Assembly: GCF_036373705.1 (NCBI RefSeq)
Contig: NW_027102664.1
Coordinates: 248,001 to 312,000 of the forward strand
Direction of reading: 5' to 3'
DNA from: Amia ocellicauda
Lineage: Eukaryota; Chordata; Actinopteri; Amiiformes; Amiidae
Length of the DNA stretch: 64,000 nucleotides
In this document: positions 1-9,386 of the stretch, one piece after another
Position numbering within the stretch: position 1 is the first letter of the stretch
Layout of the letters: each line of letters opens with the position of its first letter
Translations under genes and position numbers: made by a program
Notes under the pieces: generated by a model
What the model was told of the DNA's origin: nothing
Database searches by the model: none
Seen by the model: only the letters and a program-made list of their open reading frames with translations

Positions 1-655
1 GGCCGATAATATGGTCAGTTTATATTGTTCAGTATCAGGGGTCATCAGACAAAAAGCACTTTTACTACGGATCATTTTAATTTTAATGTCTACCCCGTTG
101 AGCATGAGTTTTTCTTGGAAAAATATGTCTGCATGGATATGCCCCATTAGCTCAAAGGTCCTCCCTTCTGTTGAAGAGGCCGTTCTTTTTTGCAAACCCT
201 TATTGAGTCCCTCTGGATCCTTGTCGTCCATAGCTTCCGGGATGTCTTTGACGAAAGGCTGAACTGTTTGCTTAGGGTCTCCTCATTATAATTAAGGATA
301 CACTCCATCATGGCTCTATAGGGGTAAGTATTGCTGCTTTGACTAATGAGCCGATCTCCCAGGGTCACATCCACCTGTGAAAATTGATGACCCCAGCGTT
401 GGCCGTCTTCTCGACTGCATCGCCATCCTAATCAGTCACTTTACAGTTCATTAAAATAAATGTGTTATTCAAATCAATATAATCCTCGCCATTGCCAGCT
501 ATAAAAAACTCCAGAGGGGCCGTGTCTGAAATTGCAGAAAGAGGGGGAATCTCTACATATATGATCTTATCTATACTCGTTTGAGTGTATGGAACTGTAA
601 ACAGATCCAGTTCTGATTTGACGCATTCTTCCGATAGACTGTGGACAAAAGACAT
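1..655 (-). pseudogene. Major capsid protein, copy A, partial and broken
   Basis: This is the N-terminal half of the double-jelly-roll major capsid protein; see the copy D entry for the family description. The gene runs off the window edge. An in-frame TAG at 428-430 (codon 76) is shared with copies C and D. Copy A also has private deletions near 255-262 and 379-382 that shift the frame. Two bases separate the ATG at 655 from the stop of the upstream pVI-like gene. Confidence 0.8.
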
Positions 656-657
656 GT

Positions 658-1146
658 TTAAAAGATGTATCCTGAGGCTCTATTTTTCTTTCTTTGAGAC
701 TTTCTTTTTGCAGGTTTTTTCTTGTGCTGCTTCCTTCTCCGAGTGTTTCCACGATATGTTGGAGAATGAGAGATTCTTCGTTTTTTGTTAGCCACGGATC
801 TTCGTCGCCCTGGTGGACACATGCTGTTTCTTCTTTTACCCCCCCTCCTCGCCATTACCATGAGACCCGAACCCTCCTGATGCTCATGGCTAGCTGCCCG
901 GTTCATAACATTGGTGAACACGTCACTAACAATATTTTTAGCCGCTGATTTCAAGTGGGGTCTGGCTATAGCAAAGCCTCTCTTAAGCAGGGGTACGGCC
1001 ATTCTAAAGAGACCATGAAAGAGTCCTCCTAGACCGGCGCCATACATTGTGGGGGCTCCTACAAAACCGGGCAAGCCGTTCCCGGCTTGCATCTTGTAAT
1101 AATCCACATAGGCGCTAGGATCTACATAACCCCTCGAGGTAGCCAT
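658..1146 (-). CDS. pVI/pX-like basic minor virion protein, copy A (intact form)
   Basis: This protein of about 162 aa is the best preserved of the four copies. The start was chosen at MATSRGYVDP because its ATG lies one base after the penton stop (TAA-A-ATG). Residues 25-70 are rich in Gly, Leu and Phe and look like an amphipathic segment (GLGGLFHGLFRMAVPLL). The C-terminal half is very rich in Arg and Lys. This layout recalls adenovirus pVI and pX, which disrupt membranes and bind DNA inside the virion; that role is inferred from composition and position only. Copies B, C and D have a one-base change of frame near the N-terminus that is absent here. Confidence 0.6.
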   Translation of the reverse strand: MATSRGYVDPSAYVDYYKMQAGNGLPGFVGAPTMYGAGLGGLFHGLFRMAVPLLKRGFAIARPHLKSAAKNIVSDVFTNVMNRAASHEHQEGSGLMVMARRGGKRRNSMCPPGRRRSVANKKRRISHSPTYRGNTRRRKQHKKKPAKRKSQRKKNRASGYIF

Positions 1147-1147
1147 T

Positions 1148-1880
1148 TTAATAATGTACAAACTGTTTCAGGGGTCGAAAATGTAGTTTGACAATAACTT
1201 TACTGAAGCGGAAGGGTACGTTGATATTCTGATCCGATTTTACTTCGATCGTGATGTTGTCAAATTGGGTCTTTGAGACTGGTACGTAGTGTGGCTTGTC
1301 ATAAGTAATTGTGACCATGTCATTGCTTTTACCTTTAATAAGTACATTTCTCAAAAGGGGGACATAACTATCCCCGACCCTCTGGTGGGTTATGATATCC
1401 GTATACACATAAAGAGTGTAAAAGCCGCCCCACCACTTCTGAGAACCTGCTCTCTGTGTCAGAATAGATCCCAAATATACGCCCCAGTTGGCCGCTGGTT
1501 TGAATGCTAATACCTGGTTTTGACACCTTGTACACTCTGTTTTTAATAGGGTTGTAATATAGCTTGATGTTGGGGGTGCCTTCTGAGAACTGTTTATGCA
1601 TCTCATCTAATATTTTATCCACATTGTCATAATAACCTCCTTGTATCGTGAATGTCCATTGACTCTTTTTAACATCATCAAAAATGGCGAAGGTGGCATC
1701 CTTATCTTGTAATACAGCCCAAGTGTAAGGATACTGTATTTCCGCCAACCCCACTTCCCACGACCCCCTTAGATCTATAGATTTTCCAAATTGTACCGTG
1801 TAACTGGATATTTCATTTTTAGGGTATATATCGAGAGAGGCGTTACTGGGTAGAGTCACGTAGAAGCCTCCTGATTCCAT
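1148..1880 (-). pseudogene. Penton-like minor capsid protein, copy A, frameshifted
   Basis: The start MESGGFYVTL is preserved here. The N-terminal segment reads to about 1440 and a second frame continues to the stop at 1148. The same frame change is present in all four copies. The N-terminal segment has the conserved features FGKSIDLRGSWEVGLAEI and YPYTW seen in Polinton single-jelly-roll penton proteins. An integrase stop codon lies 46 bp upstream. Confidence 0.72.
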
Positions 1881-1926
1881 CTTGAGTATCGAAAGTAATG
1901 CCCACAACACACCCGCGGGCAAGTTG

Positions 1927-3036
1927 TTATAAGGATTGAATATCGCAAACCTGTTGTTCCGGGACCCAACTATTGAACTTTTCAGGCCATCCAAGCCATT
2001 TCATCAACACATATTTTTTCCGGTTCTGGGTTTTTTCAGCTAATATCTTTTCAACTCTGTATACACTGTCTTTACCCACAATAATTTTTTGTAACTCGGC
2101 TTCGTAAAACGTTCCTTCTATATCCTCCCCGTCATAGTCTTTTAACCGGTACACGGGTGGGTCTCTAGCCAACTGTTCGGTAACTGTAAAATATTCGTCA
2201 GAAAATGTTTGTTCATAACCTTTGGCAAAAGTACTCCTTAGCTTTGAAACGCGAACCACATCACCGATGTTGAACTTATAAGTAGTTTTTCCCTTCTTAA
2301 TAAATGGTCCGTATAATTTTTTATAGACCTTAAAAGAATTACTTTGATCAACATCTATAGGCTTCATTTTAATACTGGTGTGATACCCTTGGTTGTAAGC
2401 ATCGATAAAATCCTGAACTTTATCAAAATACTTGAACGTGTTGACCGCTGTAAAATATCTCCACATTTTGGTCTTTATGGTGCGGTTAAACCTCTCCACT
2501 ACCGATGCCCTAAGCTCATTACCGGTGGTGAAATGATGTATTTTGTGTCTCTTCAGTAGATTCTGAAATTCTCTGTTGAGAAACTCTTTTCCTTTATCAG
2601 TCTGCAGTTTTTTAGGACATCGACCCTGGGACAATATATCCTCAAAGGCCCTTGTCACCGCCCGACCTGTTTTATTATGTAGAATGCGAGCCCAGGCATA
2701 TTTTGATAACACATCGATACACATCAACATCAATTTGTGACCATTGTTATGTTTTGATAAATTTGACATATCGACTAGATCCATTTGCCATTGTGAGTCT
2801 ATGTCAGTTGCATATACGCGGTTTCTTTTAAAGTTAATCCTGAGAGGTTTATGTAAGGTATAGGCGTCTTGTTCCCGTAACCATTCTGAAACAACCACAT
2901 CATTAACCTTCACTCCGGCCTCAGCGAGTCCTCTTTGAAAACCCTTCTTACCCGCCAAACCCCCAATCTTGGCTGGGTTGTAGTATAGTTCCTGCATTTG
3001 GGGAGCTTGCCGAGTCATTCTGTCAAATAACCACAC
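1927..3036 (-). CDS. Chromodomain integrase, copy A (full length, 369 aa)
   Basis: This is a retrovirus-type DDE integrase that would insert the element and create the 6-bp target duplication. It has an N-terminal region, then an rve core with the catalytic acidic residues visible in MDLVDMSNL, LQTDKGKEFL and the helix with VERFNRTIK. A linker region of SH3 type follows, and the last ~55 residues form a chromodomain (VYRVEKILAEK through KWLGWPEKFNSWVPE). The reading frame is uninterrupted. It has a 13-residue segment (AKGYEQTFSDEYF) that copies C and D lack. Start taken as MWLFDRM; MTRQAP seven residues later is an alternative. Confidence 0.92.
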   Translation of the reverse strand: MWLFDRMTRQAPQMQELYYNPAKIGGLAGKKGFQRGLAEAGVKVNDVVVSEWLREQDAYTLHKPLRINFKRNRVYATDIDSQWQMDLVDMSNLSKHNNGHKLMLMCIDVLSKYAWARILHNKTGRAVTRAFEDILSQGRCPKKLQTDKGKEFLNREFQNLLKRHKIHHFTTGNELRASVVERFNRTIKTKMWRYFTAVNTFKYFDKVQDFIDAYNQGYHTSIKMKPIDVDQSNSFKVYKKLYGPFIKKGKTTYKFNIGDVVRVSKLRSTFAKGYEQTFSDEYFTVTEQLARDPPVYRLKDYDGEDIEGTFYEAELQKIIVGKDSVYRVEKILAEKTQNRKKYVLMKWLGWPEKFNSWVPEQQVCDIQSL

Positions 3037-3073
3037 AGACCCACACTATGCGCAAAGTTTTTATACAAGGTTT

Positions 3074-3079
3074 TTTATT
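3074..3079 (-). promoter_or_regulatory. Poly(A) signal AATAAA for the right-end early genes, copy A
   Basis: The minus strand reads AATAAA in the gap between the small BCL-2-like ORF and the integrase. It could end transcripts of the right-end genes. Equivalent sequences lie at the same place in B, C and D. Confidence 0.45.
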
Positions 3080-3190
3080 CAACTTCAGGAGAGCAGATAC
3101 CCCTTTTAAGACATTTGAGAAAAGTATAACATACACAACAATTTTTTCTACGGTCCAGACAAAATGAAATCAGATGATTGGTTACTTGAT

Positions 3191-3583
3191 CTATATCAAC
3201 AAATATACCTGTTTCTTTATCTTGTAGGCACACACCTCAGTTACATATGTAAATAAAACAACATTATGACCTATTTTAAAATTAAACAGAGGTGTATTAA
3301 ACAGGCTCAGTAAAAGGTCATACAGATGTTGATGAAATGGCCTAATATCATTCTTGGCCCCCTTGAGCCCTTCATCCCAGTGTTCGTACCCCCCGGTCTT
3401 TGTTACAGCAGCCATTCACTTTTCCAGGTTTGAAAGTTGATCCTCATCGATGGTTAAATCTGTAGAGAAAAGGCTCGCGTTGGCTACTTTTCTGTCAAGC
3501 ACATGGTGTAATAGCGCTCTCAGGTTAGCTGCAGAGTGTTGATGACAGAACCAGTTGCAGAAGCAGTCCAGAACATTCCCCAT
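3191..3583 (-). pseudogene. Small ORF with BCL-2-like features, copy A, nonsense mutation
   Basis: Compared with copy B, this version has a Leu codon changed to TGA just before the internal Met at 3415, so only the C-terminal part stays open. It begins 12 bases after the stop of the CxxC/HPSQ gene. Function is discussed under copy B. Confidence 0.4.
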
Positions 3584-3595
3584 GTTCAAAGTCCC

Positions 3596-4444
3596 TTAGT
3601 TCAGGTCAGAGTCTGAATCAGTGGCGTAGATGTCGAATTCTTCGTCGCTGCCCCCAGCTTTAACTTCTTTACGGAAGAAATAAGCTTTTAGCTTGCCAGC
3701 GGTTTTTCTACTCGGCTCATCCAGGTCATTGAGCAGCTGCCCAAGTTTCTCTATTATAAACGGCTCCTTTTTCAGCTCCAGCAAAATCTCATCTATGATT
3801 TTCTGGACTTGTCCCACAGTGACATGTATGTGGGAGTAAGAGAGCGCCTTGATTAGTGCCGGTTTCAGCCACGGTTTGTTCAGTCTTCTGTAAAACACGT
3901 TGAAATAGAACAGGAAATAGTAACGGTCTGGTTCAAACAAACAACTGTGTCTCAACTGACTGGGGTGATTCACTTCACACCCCCGACAGACTTCTTTCAG
4001 AGCTCGGTCGATGAGAGCACTCAGAATATACACCAGGGTGCTTTTAACCACTCTGCTTACTTGGTCACATACCCCGGGCATAAATCCTGCGTCTTCATCA
4101 CGCCCCCGGGACAGTCCGATGCTCATTGGGTCGCCTGGTGGTTTGTGGGGTGTTTCTCCATCCATTGGACTGACCCCCTCCTGAGACGCACAGACGGTAG
4201 ACAGTTCGGCAAAATCGAGGCCCTCCATGAGCTCCAGAGGCTGGGGATCCCCGAGACTCATTTGGACATCCATCGCACCGCATGTTGTTTCGTCCTGAGG
4301 GACCGGGGTCTGAGGTCTTGGAGAGTAACCACAGTCAAAGGGTTCCAGAGTGTATACAAAATCTGGGGAATAGAACCAGGGGTGATCCCGGGTTTGAAGA
4401 GGCCTGTAGAGCCTGTCGACGTCCGCAGCTTTCGGGTAAGACAT
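3596..4444 (-). CDS. CxxC/HPSQ-motif protein of unknown function, copy A
   Basis: About 282 aa and open. I do not recognise a named family, but the central motif CRGCEVNHPSQLRHSCL has the spacing of a zinc-binding site (C-x2-C-x4-H-x4-H-x-C). It is preceded by an acidic low-complexity region and followed by a helical segment (residues 180-250) and an acidic tail (DEEFDIYATDSDSD). The start at MSYPKAADV was preferred over an ATG 36 bases upstream because that ATG lies at the TATA-like box. Its place next to the right terminus suggests an early or regulatory gene; this is inference. Confidence 0.6.
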   Translation of the reverse strand: MSYPKAADVDRLYRPLQTRDHPWFYSPDFVYTLEPFDCGYSPRPQTPVPQDETTCGAMDVQMSLGDPQPLELMEGLDFAELSTVCASQEGVSPMDGETPHKPPGDPMSIGLSRGRDEDAGFMPGVCDQVSRVVKSTLVYILSALIDRALKEVCRGCEVNHPSQLRHSCLFEPDRYYFLFYFNVFYRRLNKPWLKPALIKALSYSHIHVTVGQVQKIIDEILLELKKEPFIIEKLGQLLNDLDEPSRKTAGKLKAYFFRKEVKAGGSDEEFDIYATDSDSDLN

Positions 4445-4480
4445 TCTCTTTAATTTTAAACCATGAATGAATTGTTGCAC

Positions 4481-4490
4481 CTTTTATCCT
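4481..4490 (-). promoter_or_regulatory. TATA-like box for the CxxC/HPSQ gene, copy A
   Basis: The minus strand reads AGGATAAAAG about 37-46 bases upstream of the chosen ATG. The same sequence is kept in B (24608-24617), C (39758-39767) and D (58111-58120). Confidence 0.5.
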
Positions 4491-4547
4491 ATCTCTTCAC
4501 TACGTCACGACACACCGCCCTCTTAGAAGAGAGTAGCCCCTGAGCCG

Positions 4548-4952
4548 TCAGACCCCCCTCCAAAACCCCACACGTCGTCTGTCGTAGTTCTGCAAGCTTT
4601 CCCATTCACACCTTTCAAAACCCTGAGTCGGAGACTCCATTTCGCATTCTCTTGGACCCTCTTGCAAGCCTTCTAGAGTCTTATCCACAAGCCCCAGATC
4701 TCTCCAGGCCATCACCTTCAACCAGTCCTCATAAGAGTATTCAATTACCGTCTCAAAAGGTTCCAACGTACCCTCCTTCTCTCCCAAAGCAAGAAGCTCC
4801 ACTCCAACATAGCTGGGATCCCTTTTAAAGCGGTAACCCCGTCGAGCCCCCCAGAACAACACCCAGGAGCGTTCAATCTTCAAATTGGTGAGTACAGGAA
4901 CCCTTGCCCGGGATTGTTTCTTGCGGGGTTTCATGTTGATGTCGCTGGACAT
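4548..4952 (-). CDS. Right-end protein, copy A, internally deleted (134 aa)
   Basis: The first ~122 residues match the 236-aa protein of copies C and D. An internal deletion after LQNY at about 4583 then joins another frame, giving a short unrelated tail instead of the acidic C-terminus. Probably non-functional, but no early stop is present. Confidence 0.5.
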   Translation of the reverse strand: MSSDINMKPRKKQSRARVPVLTNLKIERSWVLFWGARRGYRFKRDPSYVGVELLALGEKEGTLEPFETVIEYSYEDWLKVMAWRDLGLVDKTLEGLQEGPRECEMESPTQGFERCEWESLQNYDRRRVGFWRGV

Positions 4953-5017
4953 GTTGAAGAAGCGGGATGTTTCAGAAGCTGAGAATTAAAGAGGTATTGC
5001 CTAAAAGAAGCGCGGGT

Positions 5018-5027
5018 TCTTAAATAG
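5018..5027 (-). promoter_or_regulatory. TATA-like box for the right-end gene, copy A
   Basis: The minus strand reads CTATTTAAGA about 66-75 bases upstream of the ATG of the right-end gene, just inside the right TIR. It is repeated in C (about 40577-40586) and D (about 58930-58939). Confidence 0.45.
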
Positions 5028-5070
5028 AGAGGAGAGTTTCGGGGCGTTGCCTTCAGAGGGGTGGGGGTAT

Positions 5071-5255
5071 TTATGGGTGGCCTTGTTGTTCAGGGTTTTA
5101 TGGGTGCACACTTTCTGACGGATATGACGTAGGAATAATTAAGGAAATAACTCTACCTAAAATCACGCCCCCCAATTATGACGTAGGAATATTAATAAGC
5201 TTAGGGCATACGTCATAACAAAATAGGCCGCGCCCAAAAAACCCTACTATCTACT
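5071..5255 (-). repeat. Right terminal inverted repeat, copy A (185 bp)
   Basis: Reverse complement of the left TIR of copy B with only a few mismatches. It holds three TGACGTA-type motifs (5125-5131, 5179-5185, and 5209-5215 inverted), an AT-rich core TTAATTATTCC and a GC-rich outer part next to the terminus. Confidence 0.92.
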
Positions 5256-5261
5256 CTTATG
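5256..5261. repeat. Target site duplication CTTATG, right of copy A
   Basis: Directly abuts the terminal CTACT of copy A. Six bases is the usual Polinton target duplication. Confidence 0.9.
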
Positions 5262-5571
5262 TAGTTGAAGGCGCAGTATAGCTCTCATAGTCTGGTGGTG
5301 ACGGAAGACCACCAGCCGTTTGAACAAGCCATTCAGCATCACCTTGTTGGGTTAAGTGCAGGCACTGTCAGAGCGCAGGGCGTCCTGCCTTCGAAAGAGT
5401 TTCCGAAGTGTCCTGATGTGCCCTTTAGCAATGCCAAACAGGTCTGTGAAAATGGCATCCTTTCGCGGCACTTCAGACGCCATCTCACAGTCTAGCCGAC
5501 CTGAAACGCCTGAGCCCGTTTTACCAGCAGGTTCCAACGGTAACCGTTTGAAGCAAGAGGCGGCGTTGTCA

Positions 5572-5644
5572 GTTTCTGTAGTGTAGCGGTTATCACATTT
5601 GCCTAACGCGCGAAAGGTCCCCGGTTCGAAACCGGGCGGAAACA
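5572..5644 (+). tRNA. tRNA-Val (AAC)
   Basis: 73 bases fold as a cloverleaf: acceptor GTTTCTG with CGGAAAC (one U-G pair), anticodon loop CTAACGC with AAC, T-arm CCGGTTCGAAACCGG. A box and B box are intact. A TTTT run about 23 bases downstream could end Pol III transcription. Confidence 0.8.
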
Positions 5645-6211
5645 GCCTGCTTTGGGCCGGCCCTTTTCGTCCTGCTTGCCCTCGTGGTTCCCTGCAGGCG
5701 GTGGGTGGCTTTTCTTCATTGGAGTGCCCGAAATCGGTGCTCTCAGAGCGTCCGTCCGTCGACAGGTTGAAATTGTAAACGCTGGTGTAGCCACTTTTAA
5801 TTAAAATCTGATGATGATGATGATGATGTTGTTGTTGTTGTTCTTGTTGTTCTTGTTGTCGTCGTAGTCGCCGTCATTATTATTGTTAAAGTAAAGCAGT
5901 AGTTAGATTTGTTGCTACCGTAAGGTGTAGAAGGCACAATAGCTCTGATAGTCTGGTGGTGAAGGAAGACCACCAGACGTTTGAACAAGCCATTCAGCAT
6001 CACCTTGTTGGGCTAAGTGCAGGCACTGTCAGAGCGCAGGGCGTCCTGCCTTTGAAAGAGTTTCCAAAGTGTCCTGATGTGCCCTTTAGCAATGCAAAAT
6101 AGGTCAGTGAAAATAGAAACCTTTATCTCACAGGCTGGCCCACGGGAAACGCCTGTGCGTGTTTTATCAGCCTGCTTCGATGGGAGCCATTCGAAACGCC
6201 AGGACGGGTCG

Positions 6212-6284
6212 TTTTCCGTAGTGTAGTGGCTATCACGTTTGCCTCACACGCGAAAAGTCCCCGGTTCGAAACCGGGCGGAATCA
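6212..6284 (+). tRNA. tRNA-Val (CAC), decayed
   Basis: Same layout as its neighbours with CAC anticodon, but the acceptor stem has mismatches at its outer positions (starts TTTTCCG, ends CGGAATC). Likely a tRNA pseudogene; the B box is still intact. Confidence 0.6.
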
Positions 6285-6509
6285 ACCTGCGGTGCACTCG
6301 TGCCAGTGCCATGTTACCCGTCGCCATCTCTCTGCCCCAAGGCCGGCCGTCGTTTTCTCTTCCTCGGAGTGGCAAGAAATCCTGACCTTGAGAACAAACG
6401 GTCGCAGAAGGGTAGCTTTGCGAGGCGCTGGAACTCACACTTTTAAAATCGATACATGTTGTAGCTGTTACAATACGACCGTAGCAGGATCAGCGACATT
6501 GCTGTTACT

Positions 6510-6515
6510 CTTATG
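6510..6515. other. Unoccupied version of the element insertion site
   Basis: GCTGTTACTCTTATGTAGTC is continuous here. At the occupied sites the same flanks are split after CTTATG and the element plus a second CTTATG is present. Confidence 0.85.
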
Positions 6516-7218
6516 TAGTCGAAGGCGCAGTATAGCTCTGATAGTCTGGTGGTGACGGAGGACCTCCAGCCGTTTGAACAAGCCATTCAGCATCACCTTG
6601 TTGGGCTAAGTGCAGGCACTGTCAGAGCGCAGGGCGACCTGCCTTTGATAGAGTTTCCTAAGTGTCCCGAAATCGGTGCACTCAGAGCGTCCGTCCGTCG
6701 ACAGGTTGAAATTGTAAACGCTGGTGTAGCCACTTTTAATTAAAATATGATGATGATGTTGTTGTTCTTGTTCTTGTTGTTGTTGTTGTTCTTGTTTTTC
6801 TTGTTGTCGTCGTGGTCGCCGTCATTATTATTGTTAAAGTAAAGCAGTAGTTAGATTTGTTGCTACCGTCAGGTGTAGAAGGTACAATAGCTCAGTGATT
6901 GTCTGATGGTGGCACAAGACGAGCAGCAGCTGTTTGAACAAGCCATTGAGCATCACCTTGTTGGGGTAAGTGTAAGTCTTGTCATAGCTCAGGGCGTTCT
7001 TCCTTTGAAAGAGTTTCCAAAGTGTCCTGATGTGCCCTTGAGCAATGCAAAATAGGTCAGTGAAAATAGAAACCTTTATCTCACAGGCTGGCCCACGGGA
7101 AACCCCTGTGCGCGTTTTACCAGCCGGCTTCGATGGGAGCCATTCGAAACGCCAGGACGGGTCGGTTTTACCAGCAGTCTCCAACGGTAACCGTTCTAAG
7201 CAAGAGGTGACGGTGTCA

Positions 7219-7291
7219 GTTTCCGAAGTGTAGCGGTTATCATGTTCGCCTAACGCACGAAAGGTCCCCGGTTTGAAACCGGGCGGAAACA
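7219..7291 (+). tRNA. tRNA-Val (AAC), probably pseudogene
   Basis: The acceptor stem pairs well, but U8 is changed to A, the T-loop reads TTTGA instead of TTCGA and the closing pair of the anticodon stem is lost. Confidence 0.6.
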
Positions 7292-7836
7292 GCCTGCTGT
7301 GGGCCGGCCCTTTTCGTCCTGCTTGCCCTCGTGGTTCCCCGGAGGCGGTAGGTGGCTTTTCTTCATTGGAGTGCCCGAAATTGGTGCACTCAGAGCGTCC
7401 GTCAATCGACAGGTTGAAATTGTAAATGCTGGTGTAGTCACTTTTAATTAAAATCTGATGATGATGTTATTGTTGTTGTTGTTGTTGTTCTTGTTGTCGT
7501 CGTGGTCGCCGTCATTATTATTGTTAAAGTAAAGCTACCGTAAGGTGTAGAAGGCACAATAGCTCTGTGATTGTCTGATGGTGGCACAAGACAAGCAGCA
7601 GCTGTTTGAACAAGCCATTGAGCATCACCTTGTTGGGGTAAGTGTAAGTCTTGTCATAGCTCAGGGCGTTCTTCCTTTGAAAGAGTTTCCAAAGTGTCCT
7701 GATGTGCCCTTGAGCAATGCAAAATAGGTCAGTGAAAATAGAAACCTTTATCTCACAGGCTGGCCCACGGGAAACGCCTGTGTGCGTTTTACCAGCCGGC
7801 TTCGATAGGAGTTATTTGAAACACCAGGACGGGTCG

Positions 7837-7909
7837 GTTTCCGTAGTGTAGTGGCTATCACGTTTGCCTCACACGCGAAAGGTCCCCGGTTCGAAACCGG
7901 GCGGAAACA
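7837..7909 (+). tRNA. tRNA-Val (CAC)
   Basis: Nearly perfect match to the vertebrate tRNA-Val-CAC consensus, with a D-loop T-to-C change and one U-G pair in the anticodon stem. Internal A and B boxes are intact. Confidence 0.82.
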
Positions 7910-8104
7910 ACCCGTCCCCCATCTCTCTGCCCCAAGGGTGGCTGTCGTTTTCTCTTCCTCGGAGTGGCAAGAAATCCTGACCTTGAGAACAAACGATGTA
8001 AGAAGGGTAGCTTTGCGAGGCGCTGGAACTGACACTTTTAAAATCGATACATGTTGTTGCTGTTACAATACGACCGTAGCAGGATCGGCGACATTGCTGT
8101 TACT

Positions 8105-8110
8105 CTTATG
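8105..8110. other. Unoccupied version of the element insertion site
   Basis: TACTCTTATGTAGTTGAAGG is uninterrupted, about 196 bases downstream of the tRNA-Val-CAC gene that ends at 7909. The occupied site of copy B lies in the same position relative to its own tRNA. Confidence 0.87.
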
Positions 8111-8363
8111 TAGTTGAAGGCGCAAAATAGCTCTGATAGTCTGGTGGTGACGGAAGACCACCAGCCGTTTGAACAAGCCATTCAGCATCACCTTGTTGGG
8201 CTAAGTGCAGGCACTGTCTGATCGCAGGGCGTCCTGCCTTTGAAAGAGTTTCCGAAGTATCCCGAAATCGGTGCACTCAGAGCGTCCGTCCGTCGACAGG
8301 ATGAAATTGTAAACGCTGGTGTAGCCACTTTTAATTAAAATCTGATGATGATGATGATGATGA

Positions 8364-8394
<31 letters not shown>

Positions 8395-9090
8395 CTTGTT
8401 GTCGTCGTGGTCGCCGTCATTATCATTGTTAAAGTAAAGCAGTAGTTAGATTTGTTGCTACCGTAAGGTGTAGAAGGCACAATAGCTCTGATAGTCTGGT
8501 GGTGAAGGAAGACCACCAGCCGTTTGAACAAGCCATTCAGCATCACCTTGTTGGGCTAAGTGCACGCACTGTCTGATCGCAGGGCGTCCTGCCTTTGAAA
8601 GAGTTTCCGAAGTATCCCGAAATCGGTGCACTCAGAGCGTCCGTCCGTCGACAGGTTGAAATTGTAAACGCTGGTGTAGCCACTTTTAATAAAAATCTGA
8701 TGATGATGTTATTGTTCTTGTTGTTGTTGTTGTTCTTGTTTTTCTTTTTGTCGTCGAGGTCGCCGTCATTATTATTGTTAAAGTAAAGCTACCGTAAGGT
8801 GTAGAAGGCACAATAGCTCTGTGATTGTCTGATGGTGGCACAAGACGAGCAGCAGCTGTTTGAACAAGCCAGTGAGCATCACCTTGTTGGGGTAAGTGTA
8901 AGTCTTGTCATAGCTCAGGGCGTTCTTCCTTTGAAAGAGTTTCCAAAGTGTCCTGATGTGTCCTTGAGCAATGCAAAATAGGTCAGTGAAAATAGAAGCC
9001 TTTATCTCACAGGCTGGCCCACGGGAAACGCCTGTGCGCGTTTTACCAGCCGGCTTCGATGGGAGCCATTCGAAACACCACGACAGGTCG

Positions 9091-9163
9091 GTTTCCGTAG
9101 TGTAGTGGCTATCACGTTCGCCTCACACGCGAAAGGTCCCTGGTTCGAAACCGGGCGGAAACA
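9091..9163 (+). tRNA. tRNA-Val (CAC)
   Basis: Complete cloverleaf with CAC anticodon. The T-stem has one U-G pair (CCTGG with CCGGG). It lies 217 bases before the CTTATG at the left end of copy B. Confidence 0.82.
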
Positions 9164-9380
9164 ACCCGCGGTGCACGCGTGCTAGTGCTTTGTTATCTGT
9201 CCCTGTAACGCGGCCGGCCATCGTTTTCTCTTCCTCGGAGTGTCAAGAAATCCTGACCTTGAGAACAAACGATCACAGAAGGGTAGCTTTGCGAGGCGCT
9301 GGAACTGACAGTTTTAAAATCGATACATGTTGTTGCTGTTACAATACGACCGTAGCAGGATCGGCGACATTGCTGTTACT

Positions 9381-9386
9381 CTTATG
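9381..9386. repeat. Target site duplication CTTATG, left of copy B
   Basis: Abuts the AGTAGATAG start of copy B. Confidence 0.9.

Larger units (their letters stand above)
1..5255 (+). mobile_element. Polinton/adintovirus copy A, right part only
   Basis: This copy enters the window inside the major capsid gene and runs to its right terminal repeat. The sequence ends in CCCTACTATCTACT, the reverse complement of the left-end start of the other copies, followed by CTTATG. It keeps seven minus-strand genes. It is the only copy whose pVI-like gene is open from its first ATG. It also has private deletions in the capsid gene and in the right-end gene. Strand is given by the PolB direction of the full copies. 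Confidence 0.93.
5262..9380. repeat. tRNA-Val tandem repeat array between copies A and B
   Basis: Host DNA of 4.1 kb. It is made of diverged repeats of one unit: an upstream segment beginning GTAGTTGAAGGCGC, a tRNA-Val gene, a GC-rich downstream part, and a (GAT)n/(GTT)n microsatellite (for example 5808-5860, 6747-6805, 7456-7500, 8342-8400, 8697-8750). Five tRNA-Val-like sequences and two unoccupied insertion sites lie inside. Some units between 7910 and 9090 lack the tRNA part. I see no protein gene here. Confidence 0.85.

Noticed and set aside
1927-3036. Integrase as part of a chromovirus (Ty3/gypsy) retrotransposon
   Set aside because: No reverse transcriptase, Gag or LTR is present. The gene sits among capsid, protease, ATPase and PolB genes between Polinton-type TIRs.
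3947-4453. 168-codon plus-strand ORF, also at 24074-24580
   Set aside because: Antisense to the CxxC/HPSQ gene, whose minus-strand frame is longer and has a clear motif and TATA-like box.
5797-6003. ORFs coding for Thr/Ser-rich repeats in the spacers
   Set aside because: They are translations of (GAT)n/(GTT)n microsatellites.
6226-6555. ORFs of 60-110 codons over the tRNA units
   Set aside because: They read through tRNA genes and array repeats, change with each unit and show no protein domain.
5262-9380. Spacer repeats as a tRNA-derived SINE family
   Set aside because: Units are tandem and in one orientation, alternate two anticodons, and lack a target duplication around each unit. Several tRNA parts are near-perfect. 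A SINE origin of some units is not fully excluded.
5262-9380. CRISPR-like repeat array
   Set aside because: Repeats are hundreds of bases long, diverged, contain tRNA genes and lie in a eukaryotic genome.
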